A stretch of DNA of 64,000 nt, from the NCBI RefSeq assembly GCF_004402695.1, contig NZ_SOFL01000009.1:1-64000 (forward strand), read 5' to 3'. The DNA is from Cryobacterium adonitolivorans (GTDB lineage Bacteria; Actinomycetota; Actinomycetes; Actinomycetales; Microbacteriaceae). The position numbers were made by a program, and so were the translations under genes. Positions 15,600 through 24,228 of this stretch are shown here, piece after piece (the first letter of the stretch is position 1; each line of letters starts with the position of its first letter). Under the pieces are notes generated by a model. That model worked only from the letters and a program-made list of their open reading frames with translations. It was not told the DNA's origin and made no database searches.

Positions 15600-16802
15600 A
15601 TGAGCGCACCGACGACCATCCGCCCTGTGGCCGGCATCCGTCGTTCCCGGGTGGCGGTGAGCGCCAGCTACGCCGCGCAGGGCTTCGGCTACGCGGTGGT
15701 TGTCACCTCGCTGCCCAATCTCAAGACCCGGCACGGCATCGACGACATCGTGGTTTCGCTCATCGTGCTGCTGGTCTGCCTCGCAGCGGCCGGAGGTTCC
15801 CTGCTGGCAGACCGGCTCGCAGTGCGCTGGGGCAGCCGGGTGGCCCTGGTGGTGGGACTGCTCCTCGAGGCCGTGGCGCTGCCGTTGATCGCCTCCCCGG
15901 TGGGGCTGCCCGCCTTCATCGCCGCGTTTGCGATCTACGGCGCGGGCCTGGGCATCGTCGACGCTGCCGGCGCCATGCAGGGCGTGCTCGTGCAGCAGCG
16001 TGCCGGCGTCTCCGTGATGGCCGGCTTCTTCGCCTGGTACACCGGCGCGGCCATCGCCGGGGCCCTGCTGATGTCGGCCGTTGCCGGCACCGCAGCCAAC
16101 GCCGGCATCGCGCTGGTCGCGGGCGCCGTCGTCGCCCTCGCGATCGCCATCGTGGGGGTGCGCGGCTTCGACCCGCGGCGCACCAAGCTTCCGTCGGCCC
16201 CGGATGCGGCACGGCACGGCAAGCTGCCGCACCGCGGCATCACCGTCTTCGGCACCGTGGTGCTGGCCGCCTTCGTGGTGGACTCCGCCGTCAGTACCTG
16301 GAGCACCGTGTACCTGCACGACGTGCTGCTCACCGGCGCCGCTATCGCCCCTCTCGGCTACGCCGCGTACCAGGCCGCGATCCTGGTCACCCGTATCGGC
16401 GCCGACCGGCTGGTGCGCCGGTTCGGCCGGGTCGTGCTGGCAGTCTGCACCACGGTGCTGGCGATCCTCGGCTGCCTGGTTGTGGCGACGATGCCCGTCA
16501 CCTGGGCCGCCGTTGCCGGCTTCGCACTCGCCGGCTTTGGGGTGGGCGCCCTGGTGCCTCTGGCGTTCAGCGCGGCGGGCGAACTGCACGAGGCCCGAAG
16601 CGATGAGGTGATCGCCAGGGTCAATCTGTTCAACTACGCCGGGGCCGTGCTCGGCGCCGTGCTGGTGGGCTTGCTCGCGGATTCCACCGGGCTCGCCCAG
16701 GCGTTCCTAGTGCCGATGGTGATGCTCATCCCAGTGCTGTTCCTGGCCCGGCGGTTCGCACCGCGCCAACCACGCGCCGCGGCTCCGGTGCCTGCACCCT
16801 GA
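15600..16802 (+). CDS. MFS transporter, about 12 TM
   Basis: A 400-residue MFS protein starting MSAPTTIRPVAGIRRSRVAV. Helix 1 begins ASYAAQGFGYAVVVTSLPNL, the cytoplasmic loop is LLADRLAVRWGSRVALVVGL (motif-A like), and the second half repeats the pattern in RIGADRLVRRFGRVVLAVC. The YhjX/sugar-efflux and FucP-like groups share this layout, and the substrate cannot be named. The ATG overlaps the stop of a possible 20-codon upstream frame. Not obviously in an operon with the flavodoxin gene 87 nt downstream. Confidence 0.85.
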   Translation: MSAPTTIRPVAGIRRSRVAVSASYAAQGFGYAVVVTSLPNLKTRHGIDDIVVSLIVLLVCLAAAGGSLLADRLAVRWGSRVALVVGLLLEAVALPLIASPVGLPAFIAAFAIYGAGLGIVDAAGAMQGVLVQQRAGVSVMAGFFAWYTGAAIAGALLMSAVAGTAANAGIALVAGAVVALAIAIVGVRGFDPRRTKLPSAPDAARHGKLPHRGITVFGTVVLAAFVVDSAVSTWSTVYLHDVLLTGAAIAPLGYAAYQAAILVTRIGADRLVRRFGRVVLAVCTTVLAILGCLVVATMPVTWAAVAGFALAGFGVGALVPLAFSAAGELHEARSDEVIARVNLFNYAGAVLGAVLVGLLADSTGLAQAFLVPMVMLIPVLFLARRFAPRQPRAAAPVPAP

Positions 16803-16889
16803 CCCGCGGGGCCGTGGCGCTACTGACACCCCGGCGCCCGCACCCGCACCGGCCTAGACGCTGCCCGGTGCCGGTGCTTGACTGGCCCC

Positions 16890-17627
16890 ATGGCTCATAC
16901 GACCAGAAACACCCAGGCCTCGTTTGATTATCAGGGCCTGCGCGCACTGTTCATCAATTGCACCCTCAAGCGCAGTCCGGAGATCAGCAACACCCAGGGC
17001 ATCATCACTCTCAGCGCGCACCTCATGCGGGAGCAGGGTGTGCACGTCGAGGTCATCCGCGCCATCGATCACGACATCGCCACGGGCGTCTACCCCGACA
17101 TGACCGAGCACGGCTGGGCGACGGATGCCTGGCCGGCACTGTTCGACAAGGTGGCGGCCGCCGACATCCTGGTGCTCGGCGGGCCTATCTGGCTCGGCGA
17201 CAACAGCTCGGTCACCAAACGGGTCATCGAACGGCTCTACGCAATGTCGTCCGAGTACAACGACAAGGGCCAGTACATCTACTACGGCAAGGTGGGCGGC
17301 GCCATCATCACCGGCAATGAAGACGGCGTGAAGCACTGCGCCTCCAACGTTCTCTACAGCCTGATGCACATCGGCTACACGATTCCGCCCGCTGCGGATG
17401 CCGGCTGGATCGGCGAGATCGGGCCCGGCCCGAGCTATCTGGATGCGGGCTCCGGCGGCCCTGACAACGAGTTCACCAACCGCAACACCACGTTCATGAC
17501 CTGGAACCTGATGCACCTGGCCGCGATCCTCAGGGCCAACCGCGGCATCCCCGCCTACGGCAACCTGCGCACAGAGTGGGACGCCGGCGAACGCTTCGGG
17601 TTCGAACCGAATCCGGAGTACCGCTAG
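16890..17627 (+). CDS. Flavodoxin-fold NAD(P)H:FMN oxidoreductase family protein
   Basis: A 245-residue flavodoxin-like reductase. LFINCTLKRSPEISNTQGII is the FMN-phosphate loop region. The isoalloxazine-contacting segment is ILVLGGPIWLGDNSSVTKRV, and GGAIITGNEDGVKHCASNVL follows. This architecture is shared with WrbA/ArsH/NADPH-dependent FMN reductase proteins; the electron acceptor is unknown. ATG 16890 is the preferred start; a TTG at 16878 would add MTGP. The carboxylesterase follows 47 nt later and may be co-transcribed. Confidence 0.85.
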   Translation: MAHTTRNTQASFDYQGLRALFINCTLKRSPEISNTQGIITLSAHLMREQGVHVEVIRAIDHDIATGVYPDMTEHGWATDAWPALFDKVAAADILVLGGPIWLGDNSSVTKRVIERLYAMSSEYNDKGQYIYYGKVGGAIITGNEDGVKHCASNVLYSLMHIGYTIPPAADAGWIGEIGPGPSYLDAGSGGPDNEFTNRNTTFMTWNLMHLAAILRANRGIPAYGNLRTEWDAGERFGFEPNPEYR

Positions 17628-17674
17628 GAGACGACAGGCCCCGAGCAAGCGAACCGGGGCAGGAGGGATCCACG

Positions 17675-19264
17675 ATGTTCCGCCCTCTGCCGGAAAACGC
17701 CCCGGCGCACCAGGCACCATCCGAAGCCCAGTCCTGGCCCCTTGAGGTGCGCGTCACCGGCGGCCTGGTGCGCGGCAGTCGACCCACCGCGGGTGTGCAG
17801 ACGTGGCGCGGAATCCCCTACGCGGCCCCGCCGGTCGGGCCGCTGCGGTTCTGCGCACCACAGCGGGTGATCCCGTGGACGGGCGTCCGCGACGCCACCA
17901 GATACGGCCCCGTCGCCCCGCAAGACCGGGGCACCCAGTTCAAGGGTGTCAGCCGCCGCACCCGAATGGGCGAGGACTGTCTCACCCTGAACGTGCAGCG
18001 GCCCGCCGACCAGCCGGACGAAGCCAACATGCCGGTGATGGTCTTCATCCACGGCGGCGGCTACACCGCCGGGTGCTCGCAGGACTTCACGGAGCGCAGC
18101 CAGGACATCGTGCGCAGCGGCGGCGCGGTCTACGTCGCTCTCAACTACCGGCTGGGCGCCCTCGGCTACCTCGACTTCAGCCGGTTCAGCACCCGTGACC
18201 GCACCTTTGAGAGCAATCTCGGGTTGCGGGACCAGGTCGCCGCCCTGGAATGGGTGCAGGGCAACATCCGGTCGTTCGGCGGCGACCCTGGCAACGTCAC
18301 CGTGATCGGCGAGTCCGCCGGCGGCAATGCCGTGGTGACGCTGCTCGCAACGCCCACCGCCCGTGGCCTGTTCGCCCGGGCGATCGCCCAGAGCCCGCCG
18401 TCGAATGCGGCGTATTCTCCCGCCCTGGCCGGCCGCTGGGCCTCGGAGTTCATTGAGGTGCTGCGGCAGGGCCGCGCGCCGGAGCTAGCCGGCGGTCGAC
18501 GGCCCGCCGCCGAACTGCTGGACACCGCCACGTGGCCCGCCCTGGTCCGTGCCGCCCTCGTTCTGCAACGGCGCACCCCGGACGTCGACCCCGGCACCTT
18601 CTGCATGGCCCCGGTCGTCGACGGGAACTTCCTGCCCGAACGCCCACTTGACGCCTTCCGGCAGGGGCACGCTCATCCGGTGCCGCTGATCATCGGCACC
18701 AACGACCGGGAAGGCTCGATGTTCCGCGGCCGGCTTGACATCCTTCCGCGGTCGATCCAGCGCATCCAGTCGCTATTCGACGAGGCCCCGCCCGGCTCAC
18801 ATCAGGGCATGCGGGCGGTGTACTCCGCCCTGCCGGCCCTGCGCGCCGAAGCGGACTTCAGCGGCGACTACGCCTTCTGGTTTCCCAGCGTGCAGGTCGC
18901 CGACCTGCACTCCCGGTCGGCACCGGTTTACCTCTACCGCTTCGACCTGGCCCCCCGGCTGCTGCACCTCCTGGGCTACGACGCCACCCACGGGCTCGAA
19001 TTGCTCGCCCTCTCCACGTCGGGCGCCGACGGCCAGCTGCGCAAACTCACGGCCCTGGGAGGTCGGGCGAGTTTCCTGCGCACCGGTGACCGGATGCGTG
19101 CGCACTGGCTGCGCTTTGCGGCCACCGGCCTCACCGGACCAGGCTGGCCGGTGTACACGGAGGGCGATCGCCTGACCCTCATCTTCGACGAGGAGGACCG
19201 GGTGGAATCCGACCCCCGCGGCGAGCGCCGGGTGGCCTGGCTGCAGTTCCTGCCCGACCTGTAA
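17675..19264 (+). CDS. Type B carboxylesterase
   Basis: A 529-residue alpha/beta hydrolase of the carboxylesterase/cholinesterase (COesterase) family. The oxyanion hole is VFIHGGGYTAG, the type-B signature is EDCLTLNVQ, and the nucleophile elbow is VIGESAGGNAV (Ser about residue 211). FGGDPGNVT and GTNDREGSMF are the family blocks near the catalytic Glu, and ATHGLEL may supply the His region. No signal peptide is visible, so it is probably cytoplasmic. AGGAGG precedes ATG 17675. Confidence 0.92.
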   Translation: MFRPLPENAPAHQAPSEAQSWPLEVRVTGGLVRGSRPTAGVQTWRGIPYAAPPVGPLRFCAPQRVIPWTGVRDATRYGPVAPQDRGTQFKGVSRRTRMGEDCLTLNVQRPADQPDEANMPVMVFIHGGGYTAGCSQDFTERSQDIVRSGGAVYVALNYRLGALGYLDFSRFSTRDRTFESNLGLRDQVAALEWVQGNIRSFGGDPGNVTVIGESAGGNAVVTLLATPTARGLFARAIAQSPPSNAAYSPALAGRWASEFIEVLRQGRAPELAGGRRPAAELLDTATWPALVRAALVLQRRTPDVDPGTFCMAPVVDGNFLPERPLDAFRQGHAHPVPLIIGTNDREGSMFRGRLDILPRSIQRIQSLFDEAPPGSHQGMRAVYSALPALRAEADFSGDYAFWFPSVQVADLHSRSAPVYLYRFDLAPRLLHLLGYDATHGLELLALSTSGADGQLRKLTALGGRASFLRTGDRMRAHWLRFAATGLTGPGWPVYTEGDRLTLIFDEEDRVESDPRGERRVAWLQFLPDL

Positions 19265-19284
19265 TCGACGGCGACCCCGCCGGG

Positions 19285-19728
19285 TCAGCGACCACCCACG
19301 ATGTCGCCGGCGTTCACGCCCACCCAGCGCACCAGCGGCAGGAGATGACCGGCGAGCTCGTGGCCACGGTCGGTGAGGCTGTAGTCCACCCGGGGCGGGA
19401 TGGTGGGCTGCGCGTCGCGGTGCACGAGACCGTCGGCCTCGAGGGTGCGCAGGGTCTGCGCGAGCATCTTCTCGCTGATGCCCTCGATGCCGCGGCGCAG
19501 TTCGCCCCAGCGCAAACTGGACTCGATGAGCGCCACGATCACGAGCACACCCCACTTGCTGGTGACGTGGTCGAGCACCACCCGACTGGCGCAGCCGGCC
19601 GCGAAAACGTTCGCCGCCTGCGTCTCGGTCCCGGCCGGTACCGCGTCGCCGACCAGCTGGGCAAGGCGCTCCCGCACGACTCCGTCGGCGGTGGGCGGGA
19701 CGGCCGGGGTGAGCAATGCAGCGGTCAT
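19285..19728 (-). CDS. HxlR-type winged-helix regulator
   Basis: A 147-residue HxlR-family protein. The first half contains a Cys (FAAGCASRVVLDHVTSKWGV) just before helix 1, where redox-sensing HxlR proteins such as YodB and QorR carry their sensing Cys. The core is LRWGELRRGIEGISEKMLAQ TLRTLEADGLV, with wing VDYSLTDRGHELA. It is divergent from an NmrA-type quinone-oxidoreductase-like gene, the classic QorR/QorB arrangement, so it probably represses that gene and itself. Confidence 0.9.
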   Translation of the reverse strand: MTAALLTPAVPPTADGVVRERLAQLVGDAVPAGTETQAANVFAAGCASRVVLDHVTSKWGVLVIVALIESSLRWGELRRGIEGISEKMLAQTLRTLEADGLVHRDAQPTIPPRVDYSLTDRGHELAGHLLPLVRWVGVNAGDIVGGR

Positions 19729-19839
19729 GGAAAGTAGCTTACCAAAAGGTGGGTACCTGCGGTTGGGAAGCATTAGGCGCGACAGCGGGTTGCACCGACC
19801 AGAAGGCCCGCACCCTGCGGGCCGCGAAGGGAACATCCC
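19729..19839. promoter_or_regulatory. Divergent promoter/operator region of the HxlR-NmrA pair
   Basis: The 111-bp gap contains TTACCAAAAGGTGGGTACC (about 19739-19757), with TACC and GGT/GGTA half sites like those bound by HxlR proteins. GAAGGGA near 19826 is the ribosome-binding site of the oxidoreductase. Confidence 0.5.
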
Positions 19840-20694
19840 ATGTCTATCGTCGTCACCGGAGCCACCGGCCAGCTCGGCCACCTCATCGTCGAGCACCTCA
19901 TCAAACGCGGCGTCGCCCCGGCCGGGATCACCGCCGTTGGCAGGAACACCGCGCGCCTGGCCGACCTGGCGGCGACGGGCGTCGCCACTGCGGTCATCGA
20001 CTACACCGACCCGGCCAGCCTGGCGGCCGCGTTCACCGGCGCCGACGTGCTGATGCTCGTTTCCGGCAGCGAGGTGGGCCAGCGCGTCGCCCAGCACGGC
20101 AACGCCATCACTGCAGCGGTCGCCGCGGGCGTGGGCCGCATCGTCTACACGAGCGCCCCGAAGGCGGACACCTCGGCCCTGATCCTCGCCCCGGAGCACA
20201 AAGCCACCGAGGAGGCGCTGCTGGCGTCCGGTGTCCCGTTCACGATCCTGCGCAACGGTTGGTACACCGAGAACTACGCCGCCGCCGTACAGCAGGCCCG
20301 GGAGACCGGCGTTTACCTCACCAGCACCGGTGCGGGCCGCGTGGCCAGCGCCTCACGCAGCGACTACGCCGAGGCCGCCGCCGTGGTGCTCACGACGCCC
20401 GGCCATGAGAACGCCATTTACGAGCTCGCCGGCGACATCGCCTGGACCGGCAGCGACATGGCCGTCGCCCTCACCGAGGTCGTCGGCCGCCCGGTCGTCT
20501 TCACCCCGGTCTCCCCTGAGGAGCACACGGCCATCCTCACCGGTGCCGGTTTGGACGGCGGCACCGTCGGCTTCGTCGTGGCCCTGGATGGCAACACCCG
20601 CGACGGTCTGCTGGCCGGCGGGTCGAGCGACCTGGCGACACTGATCGGCCACCCCACCACCCCGCTGCTGGACGGCCTACGCGCGGTCGCGTAA
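19840..20694 (+). CDS. NmrA-like NAD(P)H-binding quinone oxidoreductase (QorB-type)
   Basis: A 284-residue atypical short-chain dehydrogenase. The Rossmann motif is IVVTGATGQLGHLIVEHL. MLVSGSEVGQRVAQHGNAI and RIVYTSAPKADTSAL, with LRNGWYTENY further on, match the QorB/NmrA group, which reduces quinones with NAD(P)H. It is divergent from an HxlR regulator with a candidate redox Cys, which suggests induction by quinones or diamide-type stress. The protein has standard family length. Confidence 0.9.
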   Translation: MSIVVTGATGQLGHLIVEHLIKRGVAPAGITAVGRNTARLADLAATGVATAVIDYTDPASLAAAFTGADVLMLVSGSEVGQRVAQHGNAITAAVAAGVGRIVYTSAPKADTSALILAPEHKATEEALLASGVPFTILRNGWYTENYAAAVQQARETGVYLTSTGAGRVASASRSDYAEAAAVVLTTPGHENAIYELAGDIAWTGSDMAVALTEVVGRPVVFTPVSPEEHTAILTGAGLDGGTVGFVVALDGNTRDGLLAGGSSDLATLIGHPTTPLLDGLRAVA

Positions 20695-20771
20695 CCCCCA
20701 CCGCGCCGGGGCGGTGCCATTGAGAGCGCCGGAGGCCTCGACTACGCTGTACGGATTATCGGAGGGAGATC

Positions 20772-21269
20772 ATGAAACCGCTTTCTGTTGCCGAGATCCG
20801 GGGTTCCATTGTGAACGCCAGCGCCGACGAGATCGCCAGGATGCCGCTCCCCGGCCTGCACGAAACCATCTGGGACGAACGTGAATATCTGGGTTGGCGC
20901 GACCCGCAGGCCGCGCAGCGCGGCTACCTCGTGTTCTGGCGGGGCGATGCTCCGGTGGGCATGGTGCTACGGGCCGCGGCCCGGGGGCCCGGGCGGTCGA
21001 TGTCGGCGTTCTGTTCGCTGTGCCGCACGCAGCAGCCGGCGCACCAGGTGAGCCTGTTCAGCGTTCCCAAGGCCGGCCAGGCCGGCCGGGACGGCAACAC
21101 CGTCGGCACCTACATCTGCTCTGACTTGGCCTGCTCCACGCTCATCCGCATCCTGCCGCCACCGTCTCAGATGCAGCCCAACCCCGCCGAGATGATCACC
21201 TCCAGGGGCGCCGGGTTGTTGGCCCGTCTCGACGGGTTCACGAACGAGGTGCTCAAGCCCGCGGAGTAG
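20772..21269 (+). CDS. FBP-domain (FusB C-terminal-like) treble-clef zinc-finger protein
   Basis: 165 residues. The Cys pairs FCSLCRT and YICSDLACS sit about 40 residues apart, matching the four-Cys zinc finger of the FBP domain (PF16571), found at the C-terminus of EF-G-binding proteins of the FusB/Fbp family. The N-terminal helical part is short. In FusB proteins this finger helps release EF-G from the ribosome, so a ribosome-linked role is plausible but unproven. GGAGGGAG precedes ATG 20772. Confidence 0.8.
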   Translation: MKPLSVAEIRGSIVNASADEIARMPLPGLHETIWDEREYLGWRDPQAAQRGYLVFWRGDAPVGMVLRAAARGPGRSMSAFCSLCRTQQPAHQVSLFSVPKAGQAGRDGNTVGTYICSDLACSTLIRILPPPSQMQPNPAEMITSRGAGLLARLDGFTNEVLKPAE

Positions 21270-21356
21270 TCACCTGTCACGCATTCGGGGGGCGGCGGAG
21301 TAGATTGGCATAGTCCGACGAAGACGACGACAACAGTGGGGCAGGGGGTATGGGGT

Positions 21357-23126
21357 ATGGCGCGCTCTGCGCAGCGCCCGGGGGTGGGCTACCACCCCGG
21401 GCTCTTCAACGCCGCCGAGTCGGCCGGCATCCTGCTCGGCGTCGCTCAGGTCGGCTTTGGGCTGCCCCTCTTCCTGTACGCCTGGTACGAGTCGGTGCAG
21501 AGCGACGAGCCGCTGGTCGTGCTCCTGGCCGTCGGAGCGGCCCTCCTGGTCTCCGGGGTCCTCAGCGCCGCGTTCCGCCGCCGGATGCGGGTGCCGCTGC
21601 GCCACCTCATCCTGTGCTGGATGAGCGTCATGGGCCTGCTCTGCCAGGCCGCGACAGGCGCTGACCCGATCACCTTCACCTTCGCGTGGACCCCCAGTCT
21701 GCTGGCCCTGATCGCATTCGCGGTGATCCCTGCCGCGCAATCCCTGATCTACCCGATCGTCTTCATCCCCCTTTCGCTCATCACGCTCGCTTTACACTCT
21801 GGCTCAAACCCGGCGGATGTCGCCATGTCGTCGCTCCTCATGCTGTCAACGGGCCTGGGGCTCACCTGGTTCGCCCGTAGCGCTCTCCTGGCGGAGACCG
21901 ATGAGCTCACCCGCATCCCCAATTTCGCGGGCTTCGAGCAGGTGCTCAGTGCCGCCATGCGTGACAACGCACCGACCCAGCCCCTCTCCCTCGTGCGCCT
22001 GGACATCAACGAGTTCGCCCTGGTCAACAGGCGAGAGGGCCGGGAGGGCGGCGACGCGGCGATCGTGGCCTTCGTCGCCGGCGTGTCGGCGGTGCTGCCG
22101 GCTGCGGCCACGATGGGCCGCATGGAGGGCGACGCGTTTGCGATCCTGTTGCCCTCGTTCACCGCCGCCGACACCCGCGACCTGCTGGTGCGGGTGCAAG
22201 GCCACGTGGCCGGGTTCTCGGCCGGCATCTCGTCCAGGGAGGGCAGCGAGTCCGAGAGCGAATTCTTCGGCCGGGCCGGCAAGGCTCTCTTCGAGGCCCA
22301 GCGCGTCGGCCGCGGCAAGATCATCACCCACGGCGGTTTCTACGCCTCCCCGGCAGCCGTGCGGGACGGCCTACGGAATGGCGAGTTCTTCCTGCTCTTC
22401 CAGGCCGTGATCGATCTGGCCACCGGCGTGGCCATCGGCGCGGAGGCCCTGGTGCGTTGGCAACACCCCACCAGGGGCCTGGTGTCGCCCGCCGAATTCA
22501 TCCCGCTCTGCGAGGCGAGCGGCTCCATCGTGGTTCTCGGGCAATGGGTCGTTCGCGAGTCGATCGCGGAGGCCGCGAACTGGCGCCGGCTGCGCCGGTG
22601 GGAGCACGAAGAGGTGAGCGTGTCGATCAACGCTTCGGCGCGGGAACTGGCCTCCACCGGCTACGGCGAATTCGTCCTCGCCGAGTGCGCCACAGCAGGC
22701 CTTCCGCCCGCACAGGTGTGCATCGAAGTCACCGAGACTGACTTCGGCACTGATGCCGCAGTCGTGCGCGCCAACATCCGGGTTCTGAGAGGAGCCGGGG
22801 TGCTCATTTCGATGGACGATTTCGGAACCGGCCACTCGAGCCTGTCCAGGCTCACCGAGATCGATCTCGACGTGATCAAGATCGACCAGTCCTTTGTGGC
22901 CGTGATTGATACCCAACTGGATTCCCCGGTCGCCGACCTGACGATCAAACTGGCGGCGGCCCTCGATCTGCAGGTTGTCGCCGAGGGTGTCGAAACCGAG
23001 GCACAGGCGCAGTGGCTGCGGGAGCGCGGCTGCCTGCTCGCGCAGGGTTACCTGTACTCGCGGCCGGTTGCCGCCGACGAATTCGTGGCCAGGTTCCTCG
23101 TCCAGCCCTCGAGTACCCGCCCCTGA
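21357..23126 (+). CDS. Membrane-bound c-di-GMP phosphodiesterase (degenerate GGDEF, intact EAL)
   Basis: A 589-residue protein: about five or six N-terminal membrane helices (residues 20-185), then a GGDEF-type domain (about 190-330) and an EAL domain (about 340-585). The GGDEF active-site loop reads RMEGDAFAI, so it has lost the GG and E and cannot make c-di-GMP; it may still bind GTP. The EAL domain keeps GAEALVRWQ, SINASA, VTETDF, SMDDFGTGHSSL, VIKIDQS, AEGVETEAQ and QGY, so it is expected to hydrolyse c-di-GMP. The ATG at 21357 follows a GGGGG stretch; GTG 21336 is an alternative. Confidence 0.9.
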   Translation: MARSAQRPGVGYHPGLFNAAESAGILLGVAQVGFGLPLFLYAWYESVQSDEPLVVLLAVGAALLVSGVLSAAFRRRMRVPLRHLILCWMSVMGLLCQAATGADPITFTFAWTPSLLALIAFAVIPAAQSLIYPIVFIPLSLITLALHSGSNPADVAMSSLLMLSTGLGLTWFARSALLAETDELTRIPNFAGFEQVLSAAMRDNAPTQPLSLVRLDINEFALVNRREGREGGDAAIVAFVAGVSAVLPAAATMGRMEGDAFAILLPSFTAADTRDLLVRVQGHVAGFSAGISSREGSESESEFFGRAGKALFEAQRVGRGKIITHGGFYASPAAVRDGLRNGEFFLLFQAVIDLATGVAIGAEALVRWQHPTRGLVSPAEFIPLCEASGSIVVLGQWVVRESIAEAANWRRLRRWEHEEVSVSINASARELASTGYGEFVLAECATAGLPPAQVCIEVTETDFGTDAAVVRANIRVLRGAGVLISMDDFGTGHSSLSRLTEIDLDVIKIDQSFVAVIDTQLDSPVADLTIKLAAALDLQVVAEGVETEAQAQWLRERGCLLAQGYLYSRPVAADEFVARFLVQPSSTRP

Positions 23127-23138
23127 CCTTCCGGCGGC

Positions 23139-23663
23139 TCAGCCTGTTCCGGTGGGAGCTTCCGGCGAGATCCGCACGAGGGTGACGTCGGTGAGCTGCC
23201 CGTTGTCGGCGACAGCGGTCAGGTAGGTGTGGGCGCTCTGACCCCGCCGGTCGGTAGGTGACCCCGGGTTGAGTAACCGCAAGCCTTGCGGCGACACGCT
23301 GTCCCAGGGGATGTGGCTGTGCCCGAAGACGAGCACATCGGTGTCGGGAAAGGCCGCGTCCATGCGCGTCTCGCGCCCGGTGGCCGCACCGGTTTGGTGG
23401 ATCATGGCAAAGCGGATGCCCTCGATCGTGTCCCGGGCGATCTCCGGCAGCACGCCGCGCAGGTCGGCGCCGTCGTTGTTGCCGTATACGCCCAGCAGCG
23501 CCGTCGCGCGGCGGGACAGCTTGTCGTAGAGGCTGAGGTCGACCCAGTCCCCGGCGTGCAGCACGAGATCGGCCTCATCGACGGCCCGCCACACCTGCTC
23601 GGGCAGCTGCCGGGCCCGCTGGGGAACGTGGGTGTCGGAGATCAGCATCAGTCTGGTGGCCAT
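23139..23663 (-). CDS. YfcE/MJ0936-type metallophosphoesterase
   Basis: A 174-residue calcineurin-like phosphoesterase. Metal motifs are visible in order: LISDTHV (D-x-H), LHAGDWVD (GD), GVYGNND (GN), FAMIHQTG (H), and VFGHSHIP (GHxH). The compact length fits the YfcE group, which hydrolyses phosphodiesters or acts on nucleotides in the cytoplasm; the natural substrate is unknown. It ends 13 nt from the converging EAL gene. Confidence 0.92.
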   Translation of the reverse strand: MATRLMLISDTHVPQRARQLPEQVWRAVDEADLVLHAGDWVDLSLYDKLSRRATALLGVYGNNDGADLRGVLPEIARDTIEGIRFAMIHQTGAATGRETRMDAAFPDTDVLVFGHSHIPWDSVSPQGLRLLNPGSPTDRRGQSAHTYLTAVADNGQLTDVTLVRISPEAPTGTG

Positions 23664-23716
23664 GCCCCATTCTGGCCCGCCTACCGATCCTCGCGCACGG
23701 GGGCTGGATTCACAGC

Positions 23717-23999
23717 GTGGCCGACCGCTTCAACACCGCCGAGGACATGCGCGACTCCGTCTTCTTCGACGGGCCGGCGTCCGGTGCGCGGTACTCCAGA
23801 TTCTGGATGCTGCTGGTGCTCGGCGACCGCACCAACCTCATCCGCTCGCTGGTGCTGGTGCTGGTGCTGGGCGGCGCGGCCGCGGCCGTGGTGATCGGCG
23901 TCGAGGTCGGCCTCCTGGTGCAGACCGATGTGATCTCCGACACGCTGCCCGGCGTCGCGATCGTCATCTCCCTGGTGCCACCGCTGACCGTGGCCGGCG
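23717..23999 (+). pseudogene. Remnant of a DUF389 (TIGR00341-type) membrane protein
   Basis: MADRFNTAEDMRDSVFFDGP is the start of the conserved DUF389 region. RFWMLLVL then joins directly to GDRTNLIRSLVLVLVLGGAA, and LLVQTDVI joins directly to SDTLPGVAIVISLVPPLTV. Intact members have several membrane helices between each of these pairs and continue for more than 100 residues after LVPPLTV. Here the frame runs into the tRNA-Ser terminator and ends. At least two internal in-frame deletions and a lost 3' end make this a fragment. The start is also uncertain. Confidence 0.75.
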
Positions 24000-24001
24000 C
24001 A

Positions 24002-24039
24002 GAAAAGCCCGCCGGATCCTGGGATCCGGCGGGCTTTTC
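24002..24039 (-). terminator. Strong terminator after tRNA-Ser(GCT)
   Basis: GAAAAGCCCGCCGGATCC pairs perfectly with GGATCCGGCGGGCTTTTC around a 2-nt centre. With A/T tails on both sides it works in either direction, and it lies 6 nt beyond the 3' end of the tRNA. Confidence 0.9.
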
Positions 24040-24045
24040 GAAGTG

Positions 24046-24136
24046 CGGAGACGGAGGGATTTGAACCCTCGGTGCCCTGTGAAGGGCACTCCACCTTAGC
24101 AGGGTGGTGCACTAAGCCGGGCTATGCGACGTCTCC
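24046..24136 (-). tRNA. tRNA-Ser(GCT)
   Basis: A 91-nt class II tRNA. Acceptor GGAGACG/CGTCTCC, anticodon stem CCACC/GGTGG with loop CTGCTAA (anticodon GCT), a long variable arm (AGTGCCCTTCACAGGGCACC), T arm GAGGG TTCAAAT CCCTC, and discriminator G. Reads AGC/AGU. Confidence 0.97.
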
Positions 24137-24228
24137 CGGATGTCTGCTTGCGCAAACACACATCCACAATACTAACCGCACCGCGGCGTCAGTTTGAACA
24201 CCATCCCCACGGGTGGGTGCCGGCGGTA

